Shown: positions 1 to 5,389 of the stretch, one piece after another
How the letters are laid out: every line of letters starts with the position of its first letter
Position numbering within the stretch: position 1 is the first letter of the stretch
Made by a program: the position numbers and the translations under genes
Assembly (NCBI GenBank): GCA_030044035.1
Contig: JASHWN010000144.1
Location: forward strand, 1 to 5,389
Origin: Xanthobacteraceae bacterium
GTDB lineage: Bacteria > Pseudomonadota > Alphaproteobacteria > Rhizobiales > Xanthobacteraceae
Length of the DNA: 5,389 nt
Direction: 5' to 3'
Notes under the pieces: generated by a model
The model's input: the letters and a program-made list of their open reading frames with translations, nothing else
Told to the model about the DNA's origin: nothing
Database searches by the model: none

Positions 1-85
1 AGGATGGCGAGGCGTCCAGGTGCCGCTGGAGACGCCCCATGCATTCGTCCGGCGCCAATCTCGATCGAAGCTCGATTTCGTCCAT
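1..85 (-). CDS. Partial hypothetical protein, N-terminus only
   Basis: An ATG at 85-83 on the minus strand opens a frame that stays open to the window edge, giving about 28 residues starting MDEIELRSRLAPDECMGRLQ. An AGGG about six bases before the ATG could serve as a ribosome binding site. It would lie 48 bp downstream of ctrA in the same direction. The piece is soluble-looking, charged, and has no signal peptide or membrane segment. I do not recognise the family; the visible part is too short to assign a function. It could also be chance coding, because high-GC DNA leaves many open frames. The rest of the gene lies outside the window. Confidence 0.4.
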   Translation of the reverse strand, partial: MDEIELRSRLAPDECMGRLQRHLDASPS

Positions 86-133
86 GACCGCCCTAACCTG
101 AGCCGCGCCCTGGACGGAAGTAGAGAACGCGCG

Positions 134-841
134 TCAGCTTGCCTTCTTCGTCTTGACCGGCGCTTCCTCGGGATCGCGCAGCACATAGCCGCGGCCCCAG
201 ACGGTCTCGATGTAGTTCGTGCCGCCCGTGGCATTGGCGAGCTTCTTCCTGAGCTTGCAGATGAAGACATCGATGATCTTCAGTTCCGGCTCATCCATGC
301 CGCCGTAGAGGTGGTTCAGGAACATCTCCTTGGTCAGCGTCGTGCCTTTGCGCAGCGAAAGCAATTCCAGCATCTGATATTCCTTGCCGGTCAGATGCAC
401 GCGCGCTTGGTTCACCTCGACCGTCTTGGTGTCGAGATTGACAACAAGATCGCCGGTCTGGATGACGGACTGGGCGTGGCCCTTGGAGCGGCGCACAATG
501 GCATGGATGCGCGCGACCAATTCGTCCTTGTGGAACGGCTTGGTCATGTAGTCGTCGGCGCCGAAGCCGAGACCTTTGACCTTGTCCTCGATGCCGGCCA
601 ATCCGGAGAGAATGAGGATCGGCGTCTTCACCTTCGAGACGCGCAACGAGCGCAGCACTTCGAAGCCCGACATGTCCGGCAGATTGAGGTCGAGCAGAAT
701 GATGTCGTAGTCGTAGATTTTACCGAGATCGACGCCTTCTTCGCCGAGGTCCGTCGTGTAGACGTTGAAACTCTCGGATTTGAGCATCAGCTCGATCGAT
801 TGCGCGGTGGCGCTATCGTCTTCAATCAGCAGTACGCGCAT
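134..841 (-). CDS. ctrA: Cell-cycle master response regulator CtrA
   Basis: OmpR/PhoB-type response regulator of 235 residues, the usual CtrA length. The receiver domain (about 1-120) shows the acidic pair D8-D9, phospho-acceptor D51 in [12 protein letters not shown]79 and K101 in the TKPF motif. The C-terminal winged-helix DNA-binding domain (about 125-228) carries the very conserved CtrA stretches [20 protein letters not shown] and [19 protein letters not shown]. In the family, CtrA is phosphorylated through the CckA-ChpT relay and controls DNA replication, division, methylation and flagellar genes by binding TTAA-type sites. [21 protein letters not shown] is the rhizobial version of the receiver loop rather than the Caulobacter one. 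The start is fixed by a strong AGGAAGGGG site (848-856) six bases upstream. The protein ends in KTKKAS, not the Ala-Ala ClpXP tag of Caulobacter CtrA. It is transcribed divergently from fliI. Identity is very secure. Confidence 0.97.
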   Translation of the reverse strand: MRVLLIEDDSATAQSIELMLKSESFNVYTTDLGEEGVDLGKIYDYDIILLDLNLPDMSGFEVLRSLRVSKVKTPILILSGLAGIEDKVKGLGFGADDYMTKPFHKDELVARIHAIVRRSKGHAQSVIQTGDLVVNLDTKTVEVNQARVHLTGKEYQMLELLSLRKGTTLTKEMFLNHLYGGMDEPELKIIDVFICKLRKKLANATGGTNYIETVWGRGYVLRDPEEAPVKTKKAS

Positions 842-934
842 GCCAGTCCCCTTCCTCGCCGCGCGGGCTCAAGGTCGGCACGCCGCAGCGGCGGCCCCAA
901 GAAGCGCCCTCGTAGAAACGCCCTCGAAGAAACT

Positions 935-1122
935 GATTCGGCACACTACCGACGCTATGGTTAACAAAACCTGATTCTTTCGCGCAAGCAAGCCCTAGGC
1001 AAATCGGCTCGAATCGCCTTAAGATGTTGCGCGATAGTGGTTTTTTAGCCATGCGAGGGTTCATGTCAGAGGTTAACTTTCGCCGCTAACCGATTCATAC
1101 GACTCGCCTCCTCTTGCGAGTC
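935..1122. promoter_or_regulatory. Cluster of six GANTC CcrM methylation sites
   Basis: GANTC occurs at 935-939, 973-977, 1011-1015, 1092-1096, 1101-1105 and 1118-1122. By chance one site is expected about every 256 bp, so six in 188 bp is dense. The first three are spaced exactly 38 bp apart. GANTC is the target of the cell-cycle methyltransferase CcrM of alphaproteobacteria, and the methylation state of such a site is known to gate a ctrA promoter in Caulobacter. A role here is inferred. Confidence 0.7.
957..964 (-). promoter_or_regulatory. CtrA-type half-site TTAACCAT facing ctrA
   Basis: Read on the minus strand the bases are TTAACCAT, a form of CtrA binding site described for alphaproteobacteria, including rhizobial ones. 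It lies 115 bp upstream of the ctrA start and would fit autoregulation. No full TTAA-N7-TTAA box is present, so this is a half-site call. Confidence 0.5.
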
Positions 1123-1123
1123 G
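1100..1123. promoter_or_regulatory. 8-bp inverted repeat with a GANTC site in each arm
   Basis: CGACTCGC (1100-1107) and GCGAGTCG (1116-1123) are perfect inverted copies separated by eight bases. No T-run follows on either strand, so an intrinsic terminator is unlikely. The centre lies about 135 bp before the chosen fliI start and 270 bp before ctrA, a plausible place for a dimeric regulator. Both arms contain GACTC/GAGTC, so methylation could affect binding. Function is inferred only. Confidence 0.45.
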
Positions 1124-1205
1124 GCGAGGTTCCTTTGGCCGCAAGGGCGACTGCGCAATGATTAATGGCCCGGGTAAACAAGCGATTAATAAGGCGGCCC
1201 GGCGA

Positions 1206-1213
1206 GTAACCAT
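1206..1213 (+). promoter_or_regulatory. CtrA-type half-site GTAACCAT facing fliI
   Basis: GTAACCAT differs from TTAACCAT only in its first base. It ends 33 bases before the GTG start chosen for fliI, so it is well placed to act on a fliI promoter. It is a single short match and therefore tentative. Confidence 0.4.
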
Positions 1214-1246
1214 TTGTGCGGGGCTGCGGCAGCGGGAAGCCGCCCC

Positions 1247-2569
1247 GTGAAGGCGCTTGCCGAACAGATCAACGAACTCGACGGCGTCGAAATCTACGGC
1301 CGGGTGGTCGGCGTGCGCGGGCTGATGGTCGAAGTGGCGGGGCCGCTCTACGCCATGTCGGTCGGCGCGCGGGTGATCGTCGAGACGGCGGCCAAGACCA
1401 TTCCCTGCGAAGTCGTCGGCTTTTCCGGCGAGCACGCGCTGTTGATGCCGTTCGCGCCGCTCGAAGGCGTGCGGCGCGGCTGCCGGGCGCTGGTCACGTC
1501 GGTGCCCGGCGCAGTGCGCCCGTCGGCCGGCTGGCTCGGCCGCGTGGTCAACGCCTTGGGCGAGCCGATCGACGGCAAAGGGCCGCTGTTGCAAGGCCCG
1601 TCGCCCTATCCATTCCGCAACCTGCCGCCGCTGGCGCACGCGCGCCGCCGGGTCGGCGCGCCGCTCGATCTCGGCCTGCGGGCCCTCAACACTTTCGTGA
1701 CCTGCTGCCGCGGCCAGCGCCTTGGCATTTTTTCCGGCTCCGGCGTCGGTAAATCGGTGCTGCTCGCCATGCTGGCGCGCAACGTCGTTGCCGACGTGAC
1801 GGTGATCGGGCTCGTTGGCGAGCGCGGCCGTGAGGTGCAGGAATTCTTGCAGGACGATCTGGGCGAGGCGGGTCTCGCCCGCTCGGTCGTGGTGGTGTCG
1901 ACTTCCGACGAGCCGGCCTTGATGCGGCGGCAGGCTGCCCACCTCACCTTGGCGGTTGCCGAGTATTTCCGCGACGACGCCAAGGACGTTCTGGTGCTGA
2001 TGGATTCGGTGACCCGATTTGCCATGGCGCAGCGCGAGATCGGGCTGTCCGCCGGCGAGCCGCCCACCGCCAAAGGCTATACGCCCACCGTGTTCACCGA
2101 GCTGCCGCGCCTGCTCGAGCGCGCCGGACCCGGCACCGAGCAGGGCACCATCACCGGGATATTCACGGTCCTGGTCGACGGCGACGATTACAACGAGCCG
2201 ATCGCCGATGCCGTGCGCGGCATTCTCGACGGCCACATCGTGATGGAGCGCGCGATCGCCGAGCGTGGGCGCTATCCGGCCATCAACGTGCTCAAATCGG
2301 TGTCGCGCACCATGCCGCGGGCTGCAGATCCCGATTACCTGCCGGCACTCACCCGGGCGCGGCAGGTGATGGCGACCTATGCAGACATGGAGGAGCTGAT
2401 CCGGCTCGGTGCTTACCGGCCCGGGACCAGCGCCGAGGTCGACGAGGCGATCCGGCTGCACACGCCGCTCGAGGCCTTTTTGGCCCAAGGTAAGGAAGAA
2501 GCAACCAGCTTGGCGGAAGGATATCGGCGATTGGCCGAAATCGTGGCCGTGCCGGAAACCGAACGCTAA
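1247..2569 (+). CDS. fliI: Flagellar protein export ATPase FliI
   Basis: F1-ATPase-beta-like ATPase that powers the flagellar type III export gate at the inner face of the cytoplasmic membrane, working with FliH and FliJ. With a GTG start at 1247 it has 440 residues, normal for rhizobial FliI. Visible motifs are Walker A GSGVGKS (164-170, K169), the catalytic-glutamate motif GERGREV (E192), Walker B LVLMDS (D253), and the FliI signatures [19 protein letters not shown] and [15 protein letters not shown]. The N-terminal barrel domain ([20 protein letters not shown]) and the C-terminal helical domain ([19 protein letters not shown]) are both present. The GTG start is preferred because family members begin KALAEQI and a GGGAAG lies seven bases before it. 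A TTG at 1214 would add 11 residues ([11 protein letters not shown]) but has no better ribosome binding site. fliJ follows 121 bp downstream. Confidence 0.96.
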   Translation: MKALAEQINELDGVEIYGRVVGVRGLMVEVAGPLYAMSVGARVIVETAAKTIPCEVVGFSGEHALLMPFAPLEGVRRGCRALVTSVPGAVRPSAGWLGRVVNALGEPIDGKGPLLQGPSPYPFRNLPPLAHARRRVGAPLDLGLRALNTFVTCCRGQRLGIFSGSGVGKSVLLAMLARNVVADVTVIGLVGERGREVQEFLQDDLGEAGLARSVVVVSTSDEPALMRRQAAHLTLAVAEYFRDDAKDVLVLMDSVTRFAMAQREIGLSAGEPPTAKGYTPTVFTELPRLLERAGPGTEQGTITGIFTVLVDGDDYNEPIADAVRGILDGHIVMERAIAERGRYPAINVLKSVSRTMPRAADPDYLPALTRARQVMATYADMEELIRLGAYRPGTSAEVDEAIRLHTPLEAFLAQGKEEATSLAEGYRRLAEIVAVPETER

Positions 2570-2628
2570 CGTTATCCGTGGCAGAATTGTCCATTGTGGC
2601 GCTGTGCGGCAGCGGTTTTGCGGCCGCG

Positions 2629-2651
2629 GCGGCCCAGCGGCCCAGCGGCCC
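2629..2651 (+). repeat. Short tandem repeat of GCGGCCCA, about 2.9 copies
   Basis: The 8-bp unit GCGGCCCA is repeated at 2629, 2637 and 2645 in the 121-bp gap between fliI and fliJ; the third copy lacks the last base. It sits within a very GC-rich stretch that could fold around CCGCGG sequences before the fliJ ribosome binding site. This is most likely simple slippage; no function can be assigned. Confidence 0.6.
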
Positions 2652-2690
2652 GCGGCGCCATAGTCCCGCGGCTTCGGGGAGTAGCAGTCG

Positions 2691-3107
2691 ATGAAGTCCC
2701 GTGAAACGCTGATCCGCTTGAAGAAATTTCAGGTCGACGAGAAGCGGCGCAAGGTTGCGCAGATCGAGGCCATGATTGCGGAGTTCGACCGCATGGCCGC
2801 CGACCTGGAGCGCGAAATCAAGGTCGAACAGGACCGCGCCGGCATTCACGATCCGGCGCACTTCGCCTATCCGACCTACGCCAAGGCGGCGATCACGCGC
2901 CGCGAAAACTTAAAGCGGTCCGCCGACGAATTGCGTATCCAGCTCGAGGACGCCAAGCTCGCGCTGGCCGAGGCTTTCGACGAGCTCAAGAAGGTCGAAC
3001 TGCTCGACGAACGCGATCAGATGCGCGAGCGCGAGGCGGAAAATGCTGCCGAGCAAGCCGAGCTCGACGGCATCGCGCTGATGCGCGCCCGCGGCGCGCC
3101 AGCGTAA
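2691..3107 (+). CDS. fliJ: Flagellar export protein FliJ
   Basis: A 138-residue charged, almost wholly helical protein. Two long coiled-coil helices (about 8-49 and 64-125) are joined by a short turn around AGIHDPAHFAYPTYA, and no signal peptide or membrane segment is present. This antiparallel coiled-coil form and the rhizobial N-terminus MKSRETLIRLKKFQVDEKRR identify FliJ. In the family, FliJ inserts into the centre of the FliI hexamer like the gamma subunit of F1-ATPase, contacts FlhA, and escorts export chaperones. The start is supported by GGGGAG (2676-2681) nine bases upstream. It follows fliI on the same strand and is probably co-transcribed, although the 121-bp gap leaves room for its own regulation. 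A palindrome 15 bp after the stop may end the transcript. Confidence 0.92.
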   Translation: MKSRETLIRLKKFQVDEKRRKVAQIEAMIAEFDRMAADLEREIKVEQDRAGIHDPAHFAYPTYAKAAITRRENLKRSADELRIQLEDAKLALAEAFDELKKVELLDERDQMREREAENAAEQAELDGIALMRARGAPA

Positions 3108-3122
3108 GGTTCAAGCACGTTC

Positions 3123-3228
3123 CGTCATTCCGGATCGCCGCGGAGCGGCGAGTCCGGAATCCATAACCCCCTGCTCTGGGGCTATGGATTCCGGGCTCGC
3201 GGCCTTTCGGCCGCGCCCCGGAATGACG
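3123..3228. repeat. REP-like palindromic element, cloverleaf type, family CGTCATTCCGG
   Basis: A 106-bp imperfect palindrome. The outer arms CGTCATTCCGG (3123-3133) and CCGGAATGACG (3218-3228) match perfectly. Inside are three hairpins: CGCCGC/GCGGCG (3136-3141, 3145-3150), a central 17-bp stem with one mismatch (3154-3170 with 3178-3194, seven-base loop), and CGCGGCC/GGCCGCG (3198-3204, 3209-3215). As RNA it would fold as a cloverleaf. Very similar dispersed repeats are common between genes in Bradyrhizobium-like genomes. It contains three GANTC sites (3150, 3157, 3187). It lies between fliJ and the sigma-factor gene and could terminate transcription or stabilise the fliJ message end. No transposase gene is nearby. 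Confidence 0.85.
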
Positions 3229-3301
3229 CTGAGACTCGACGAGCGGTGGTTTTCGCGGCGATAATCGGGCCGGGAATTGTCTCCCTGGGGCAGGGACCGC
3301 G

Positions 3302-3847
3302 ATGTTGACGCAGGCCGAACTCGTCTGGCTGCTCGCCGCCGTGGCCAAAGGCGACAGGGCCGCGTTCGAGCGCCTCTATGGCGCTACCCGCGCGAAACTC
3401 TATGGCGTTTTGCTCCGTATCTTGGGCAGGCCAGAATTGGCCGACGACGTCATGCAGGAAACCTACCTCAAGGTTTGGCAGATGGCCGGCAAGTTCGATC
3501 CGACCGTGGCGAGCCCCATCACCTGGCTGGTGGCGATCGCGCGCAACCGCGCGATCGACATCGTGCGCAAGAAGGGCGACATTTCGGTCGAGGACAGCCC
3601 TGAGGCACTCGGCGTCGCCGCCGAGACGCCGCCACCTTTGGCGCGCCGCGAAATGACCGAGGAGTTGCGGCGGCTGCTCACCTGCCTCGGCAAGCTTGAT
3701 CCGGAAAAGCAGCGCATCGTGCTGCTCGCCTATTACAGCGGCTGGAGCCGCGAGCAGCTGGCGGCCAAGCTCGACATTCCGGTGAACACAATCAAGACAT
3801 GGCTGCGCCGCAGCCTGCTCGAAATTCGGGAGTGTATGGGACGCTGA
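3302..3847 (+). CDS. ECF-type RNA polymerase sigma factor, SigK-like partner of an RskA-type anti-sigma
   Basis: A 181-residue sigma-70 family protein with only regions 2 and 4, the ECF layout. Region 2 (about 22-90) includes the core-binding and -10 recognition stretch DDVMQETYLKVWQMAGKFDP and SPITWLVAIARNRAIDIVRKK. Region 4 (about 121-176) has the helix-turn-helix WSREQLAAKLDIPVNTIKTW, which reads the -35 element. No extra C-terminal domain is present. The ATG at 3302 is five bases after AGGGA (3292-3296). The stop overlaps the start of the anti-sigma gene (TGATG), so the two are translationally coupled, the usual arrangement for an ECF pair. Such operons are often driven by their own sigma factor. 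I could not identify that promoter in the 73 bp after the palindrome; a GATAAT at 3260 has no good -35 partner. The target regulon is unknown; the SigK-like grouping rests on the partner. Confidence 0.93.
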   Translation: MLTQAELVWLLAAVAKGDRAAFERLYGATRAKLYGVLLRILGRPELADDVMQETYLKVWQMAGKFDPTVASPITWLVAIARNRAIDIVRKKGDISVEDSPEALGVAAETPPPLARREMTEELRRLLTCLGKLDPEKQRIVLLAYYSGWSREQLAAKLDIPVNTIKTWLRRSLLEIRECMGR

Positions 3848-4953
3848 TGGCTACGACGGACGACGATCTCGACGCGCTTGCCGCCGAATACGTGCTGGGC
3901 ACGCTCGCCTCCGACGAGCGCGCCCATGCCGAGGCGCTGATCGCCATCGATCCGGGCTTCACCGAGATCGTGCGGCAGTGGGAGCGCCGCCTCGGCGAGC
4001 TCAACGTCATGGTCGAGGCGGTCGAGCCGCCCGCCGAAGTTTGGGACAAGATCAAAGCCGGCATCGATACGGTCGCGCCTGCCGATGAGGTCCATCTTGC
4101 GCCCGGCGGGGCGACCGAGCCTGCGGGCGAGTCGCAGCCGGCGGCAGAGGACGAGTCGACGCCGGCCACGTCCGACGACAAGCCGCGGCCCAAGCTTGGC
4201 AGCGACGAAGCCCCGCTGCTCGCGGCACTCGCTTCCACGTTGATGGCGCCGGAAGACGATGTGGAGCACGCGGATCAGGCGAAAGCCAAGCCGGACGACA
4301 AGCCGGCGGCCGATTGGACGCTCAAGCCGCCGCAAGCGTCGTCGGCGGCAGCGGTCGGTGCGGCGAAGCCTGAGCGCAGCGCCGAGGTTTTTTATCTGGC
4401 CCGTCGGGTGCGGCGCTGGCGCATCACCGCGGCCGGCGCGGCGGCCATCGCCGCCGTGCTCGCGGCCTTCATCGCGGTGTCGCAGGTCGCGCCCGGCGTC
4501 TTTCCGGCCGGTGGATTTTTTCACGTCCCGCAAATTTTGGCGCGCGCGCCGGCGCCGGCGGACGGCAATACCAACCGCCTGGTCGCCGTCCTGCAGCAGG
4601 ACCCGACCGCGCCGGCCTTTCTGCTCACCATAGATCCGGCGAGCCTGAAGCTGACGGTGCGTCGGGTCTCGGCCGCGGCCGATGCCGACCACAGCTACGA
4701 GCTTTGGCTGATCTCGCCGCGCTACCCGAAACCGCGCTCGCTCGGCGTGGTTGGAGCGAGCGAATTCACGCAGCGTGCGCTCGCCTCCGACTATGACCTC
4801 GATACGGTACGGGGCGCGACCTACAAGATTTCGTTCGAGCCCGCCGGCGGTTCGAAAACCGGCGAGCCGACCGGGCCTATTCTGTTCGGCGGCAAATTGG
4901 TCGAGGCAGTGCCGGTAGCGCCGCCGCCGCCCCTACAGCAGCCGAAAACCTGA
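3847..4953 (+). CDS. Membrane-anchored anti-sigma factor, RskA family, with a long linker
   Basis: A 368-residue predicted inhibitor of the sigma factor encoded just before it. Residues 1-75 form the cytoplasmic sigma-binding domain (DALAAEYVLGTLASDERAHA, then RQWERRLGELN). Residues 76-184 are a long acidic, Pro/Ala-rich linker. After the basic RRVRRWR (187-193), one membrane helix spans about 194-213. Residues 240-354 form the periplasmic RskA domain, with LVAVLQQDP, SYELWLIS and YKISFEPAGG. The tail is proline-rich (359-362). The protein has no cysteine, so it is not a zinc-binding anti-sigma factor. In the family, proteolysis within the membrane frees the sigma factor. Start: the ATG at 3847 overlaps the sigma stop by one base and leaves the family N-terminus; an upstream in-frame ATG at 3799 would add 16 residues overlapping the sigma gene and is less likely. 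Related proteins are commonly nearer 240 residues, the excess here being mainly the linker. Confidence 0.9.
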   Translation: MATTDDDLDALAAEYVLGTLASDERAHAEALIAIDPGFTEIVRQWERRLGELNVMVEAVEPPAEVWDKIKAGIDTVAPADEVHLAPGGATEPAGESQPAAEDESTPATSDDKPRPKLGSDEAPLLAALASTLMAPEDDVEHADQAKAKPDDKPAADWTLKPPQASSAAAVGAAKPERSAEVFYLARRVRRWRITAAGAAAIAAVLAAFIAVSQVAPGVFPAGGFFHVPQILARAPAPADGNTNRLVAVLQQDPTAPAFLLTIDPASLKLTVRRVSAAADADHSYELWLISPRYPKPRSLGVVGASEFTQRALASDYDLDTVRGATYKISFEPAGGSKTGEPTGPILFGGKLVEAVPVAPPPPLQQPKT

Positions 4954-4973
4954 GCGTTTTTGTTGACTCATAT

Positions 4974-5082
4974 CCGTCATCCTGAGGTGCTCGGCGCAAA
5001 GCGCCGAGCCTCGAAGGGCGACGGCCGATGCGCTCGGGCCGCATCCTTCGAGGGCCGCTTCGCGGCCGCCTCAGGATGACGG
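4974..5082. repeat. REP-like palindromic element, cloverleaf type, family CCGTCATCCTGAGG
   Basis: A 109-bp palindrome with perfect 14-bp outer arms CCGTCATCCTGAGG (4974-4987) and CCTCAGGATGACGG (5069-5082). Inside are hairpin GCTCGGCGC/GCGCCGAGC (4989-4997, 5001-5009, loop AAA), a stem CCTCGAAGG/CCTTCGAGG (5009-5017, 5045-5053) enclosing GATGCG/CGCATC (5027-5032, 5040-5045), and GGCCGC/GCGGCC (5053-5058, 5062-5067, loop TTC). This sequence family is widely dispersed in alphaproteobacterial intergenic regions. It starts 20 bp after the anti-sigma stop and ends 28 bp before the stop of the convergent small gene, so it fits a two-way transcription end. There is no T-run of the classic terminator kind. 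Confidence 0.87.
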
Positions 5083-5110
5083 TAATTTGGGCTGTTGATG
5101 CCGAAGCGTT

Positions 5111-5302
5111 CTAGCGAATAGCCGGCAGCTTGCCGCTGACGATGGCCGGCTGGCCGGCTTTGACGAGCGGCGCGGTGCCCAAGTCGAACTGGCTGACATT
5201 GGCGAAAATGCCGACCACCGCCACCATGGTCGCGCACAACAGGCCGAGCACCACGATCTTGAGGTGGGTGCCGCGGTCGGCGTTGTACATCGAATGGCTC
5301 AT
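5111..5302 (-). CDS. Small single-pass membrane protein of unknown function
   Basis: A 63-residue protein beginning MSHSMYNADRGTHLKIVVLG. It has one hydrophobic helix at about residues 15-34 (KIVVLGLLCATMVAVVGIFA) and a short C-terminal part of about 28 residues ending GKLPAIR. The N-terminus has few charges before the helix, which could be an uncleaved anchor or a signal sequence. The ATG at 5302 is supported by GGAGGG four bases upstream; a second ATG four codons later (MYNADRG) is a weaker alternative, and a longer frame from 5368 lacks such a site. Short proteins with a similar MYNADR-THLKIVV start seem familiar from Bradyrhizobium-like genomes, but no function is known to me. It converges on the sigma/anti-sigma operon across the palindrome and is probably monocistronic within this window. 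Confidence 0.72.
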   Translation of the reverse strand: MSHSMYNADRGTHLKIVVLGLLCATMVAVVGIFANVSQFDLGTAPLVKAGQPAIVSGKLPAIR

Positions 5303-5340
5303 GACGCCCTCCAGGCTCTTTACCCATAGGTCGCCGCAAC

Positions 5341-5365
5341 CCGGCTGAAGGTTCAATTCAGCCGG
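5341..5365. promoter_or_regulatory. Perfect 9-bp inverted repeat upstream of the small membrane gene
   Basis: CCGGCTGAA (5341-5349) and TTCAGCCGG (5357-5365) are exact inverted copies around a seven-base loop GGTTCAA. It lies 39 bp upstream of the small minus-strand gene. It could be an operator for a dimeric repressor, a hairpin in the leader RNA, or the end of a transcript entering from the right. No T-run follows on either strand. No promoter could be placed with confidence. Confidence 0.5.
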
Positions 5366-5389
5366 CAACTTGGGGACGCGACTGCACTG

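Larger units (their letters stand above)
842..1246. promoter_or_regulatory. Divergent control region between ctrA and fliI
   Basis: About 400 bp with no convincing gene separate the two divergent coding regions. The middle part (about 930-1215) is clearly richer in A and T than the flanking genes. It holds six GANTC sites, two AACCAT-type CtrA half-sites, several TTAA tetramers (961, 1019, 1073, 1162, 1186), two GATTAAT copies at 1160 and 1184, and an inverted repeat at 1100-1123. A near-repeat GAAGCGCCCTCG / GAAACGCCCTCG (901-912, 915-926) lies in the ctrA leader. In Caulobacter, ctrA is driven from two promoters controlled by CcrM methylation and by CtrA itself; the contents here fit a similar arrangement. 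I could not fix a -35/-10 pair with confidence for either gene. Confidence 0.75.

Noticed and set aside
20..964. Plus-strand frame of 314 codons opposite ctrA
   Set aside because: It is antisense to a nearly canonical CtrA, and the open frame follows from the codon bias of ctrA.
822..1064. Minus-strand 80-codon frame upstream of and overlapping ctrA
   Set aside because: It covers the presumed ctrA promoter and leader, overlaps the ctrA start by 20 bp in another frame, and resembles no protein.
1071..1090. Full CtrA box around GGTTAACTTTCGCCGCTAAC
   Set aside because: The TTAA and CTAA half-sites are nine bases apart rather than seven, and the second half is imperfect.
1136..1154. Sigma-54 promoter upstream of fliI (TGGCC... 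TGC)
   Set aside because: The GG and GC elements do not have the required ten-base spacing.
1073..2488. Long minus-strand open frame of 471 codons opposite fliI
   Set aside because: It is antisense to a clearly real fliI, has an Arg/His/Gly-rich composition typical of high-GC shadow frames, and shows no recognisable domain.
3123..3228. Palindrome as an insertion sequence or a tRNA-like gene
   Set aside because: No transposase gene or target duplication is visible, and the cloverleaf-like fold lacks tRNA features such as the GTTCGA loop and an anticodon arm of standard size.
3733..4692. Minus-strand frame of 319 codons opposite the sigma/anti-sigma genes
   Set aside because: Arg-rich shadow of real genes with no domain and no ribosome binding site that stands out.
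4977..5339. Minus-strand 120-codon frame across the second palindrome
   Set aside because: About a third of it is palindrome sequence, and it overlaps the better-supported small membrane gene in another frame.

Overview
The window looks like chromosomal DNA of a GC-rich alphaproteobacterium of the order Hyphomicrobiales (Rhizobiales), most like the Bradyrhizobium / Rhodopseudomonas / Xanthobacteraceae group. Three things point there: a nearly canonical CtrA cell-cycle regulator in its rhizobial sequence version, a divergent fliI-fliJ pair beside it with protein sequences of the Bradyrhizobium type, and REP-like palindromes beginning CGTCATTCCGG and CCGTCATCCTGAGG. No mobile element, CRISPR array, tRNA or rRNA is visible. 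Placement is from recalled family sequences, not from a search.

Layout. At the left edge (1-85, minus) is the probable start of an unidentified gene that runs out of the window. ctrA follows on the minus strand (134-841). About 400 bp separate ctrA from the divergent flagellar genes. This stretch is AT-richer than its surroundings and holds six GANTC (CcrM methylation) sites, a TTAACCAT CtrA-type half-site facing ctrA, a GTAACCAT half-site facing fliI, and an 8-bp inverted repeat whose two arms each contain a GANTC site. On the plus strand come fliI (flagellar export ATPase, 1247-2569) and fliJ (export chaperone/stalk, 2691-3107).

A 106-bp cloverleaf-like palindrome (3123-3228) separates the flagellar genes from a two-gene stress operon: an ECF sigma factor (3302-3847) overlapping by one base with a membrane anti-sigma factor of the RskA type (3847-4953). 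The anti-sigma factor carries an unusually long acidic, Pro/Ala-rich linker between its sigma-binding domain and its membrane helix. A second palindrome of a different sequence family (4974-5082) lies directly after it. The right end holds a 63-residue single-pass membrane protein gene on the minus strand (5111-5302), preceded by a perfect 9-bp inverted repeat (5341-5365).

How they work together. CtrA is known to control flagellar and cell-cycle genes in alphaproteobacteria, and the shared region suggests that CtrA and DNA methylation act on ctrA itself and on fliI-fliJ. The sigma/anti-sigma pair is a separate envelope-signal module and appears insulated by palindromes on both sides. I see no clearly new multi-gene system. 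The points most worth a second look are the methylation-site-dense control region, the two palindromes bracketing the sigma operon, and the long linker of the anti-sigma factor.
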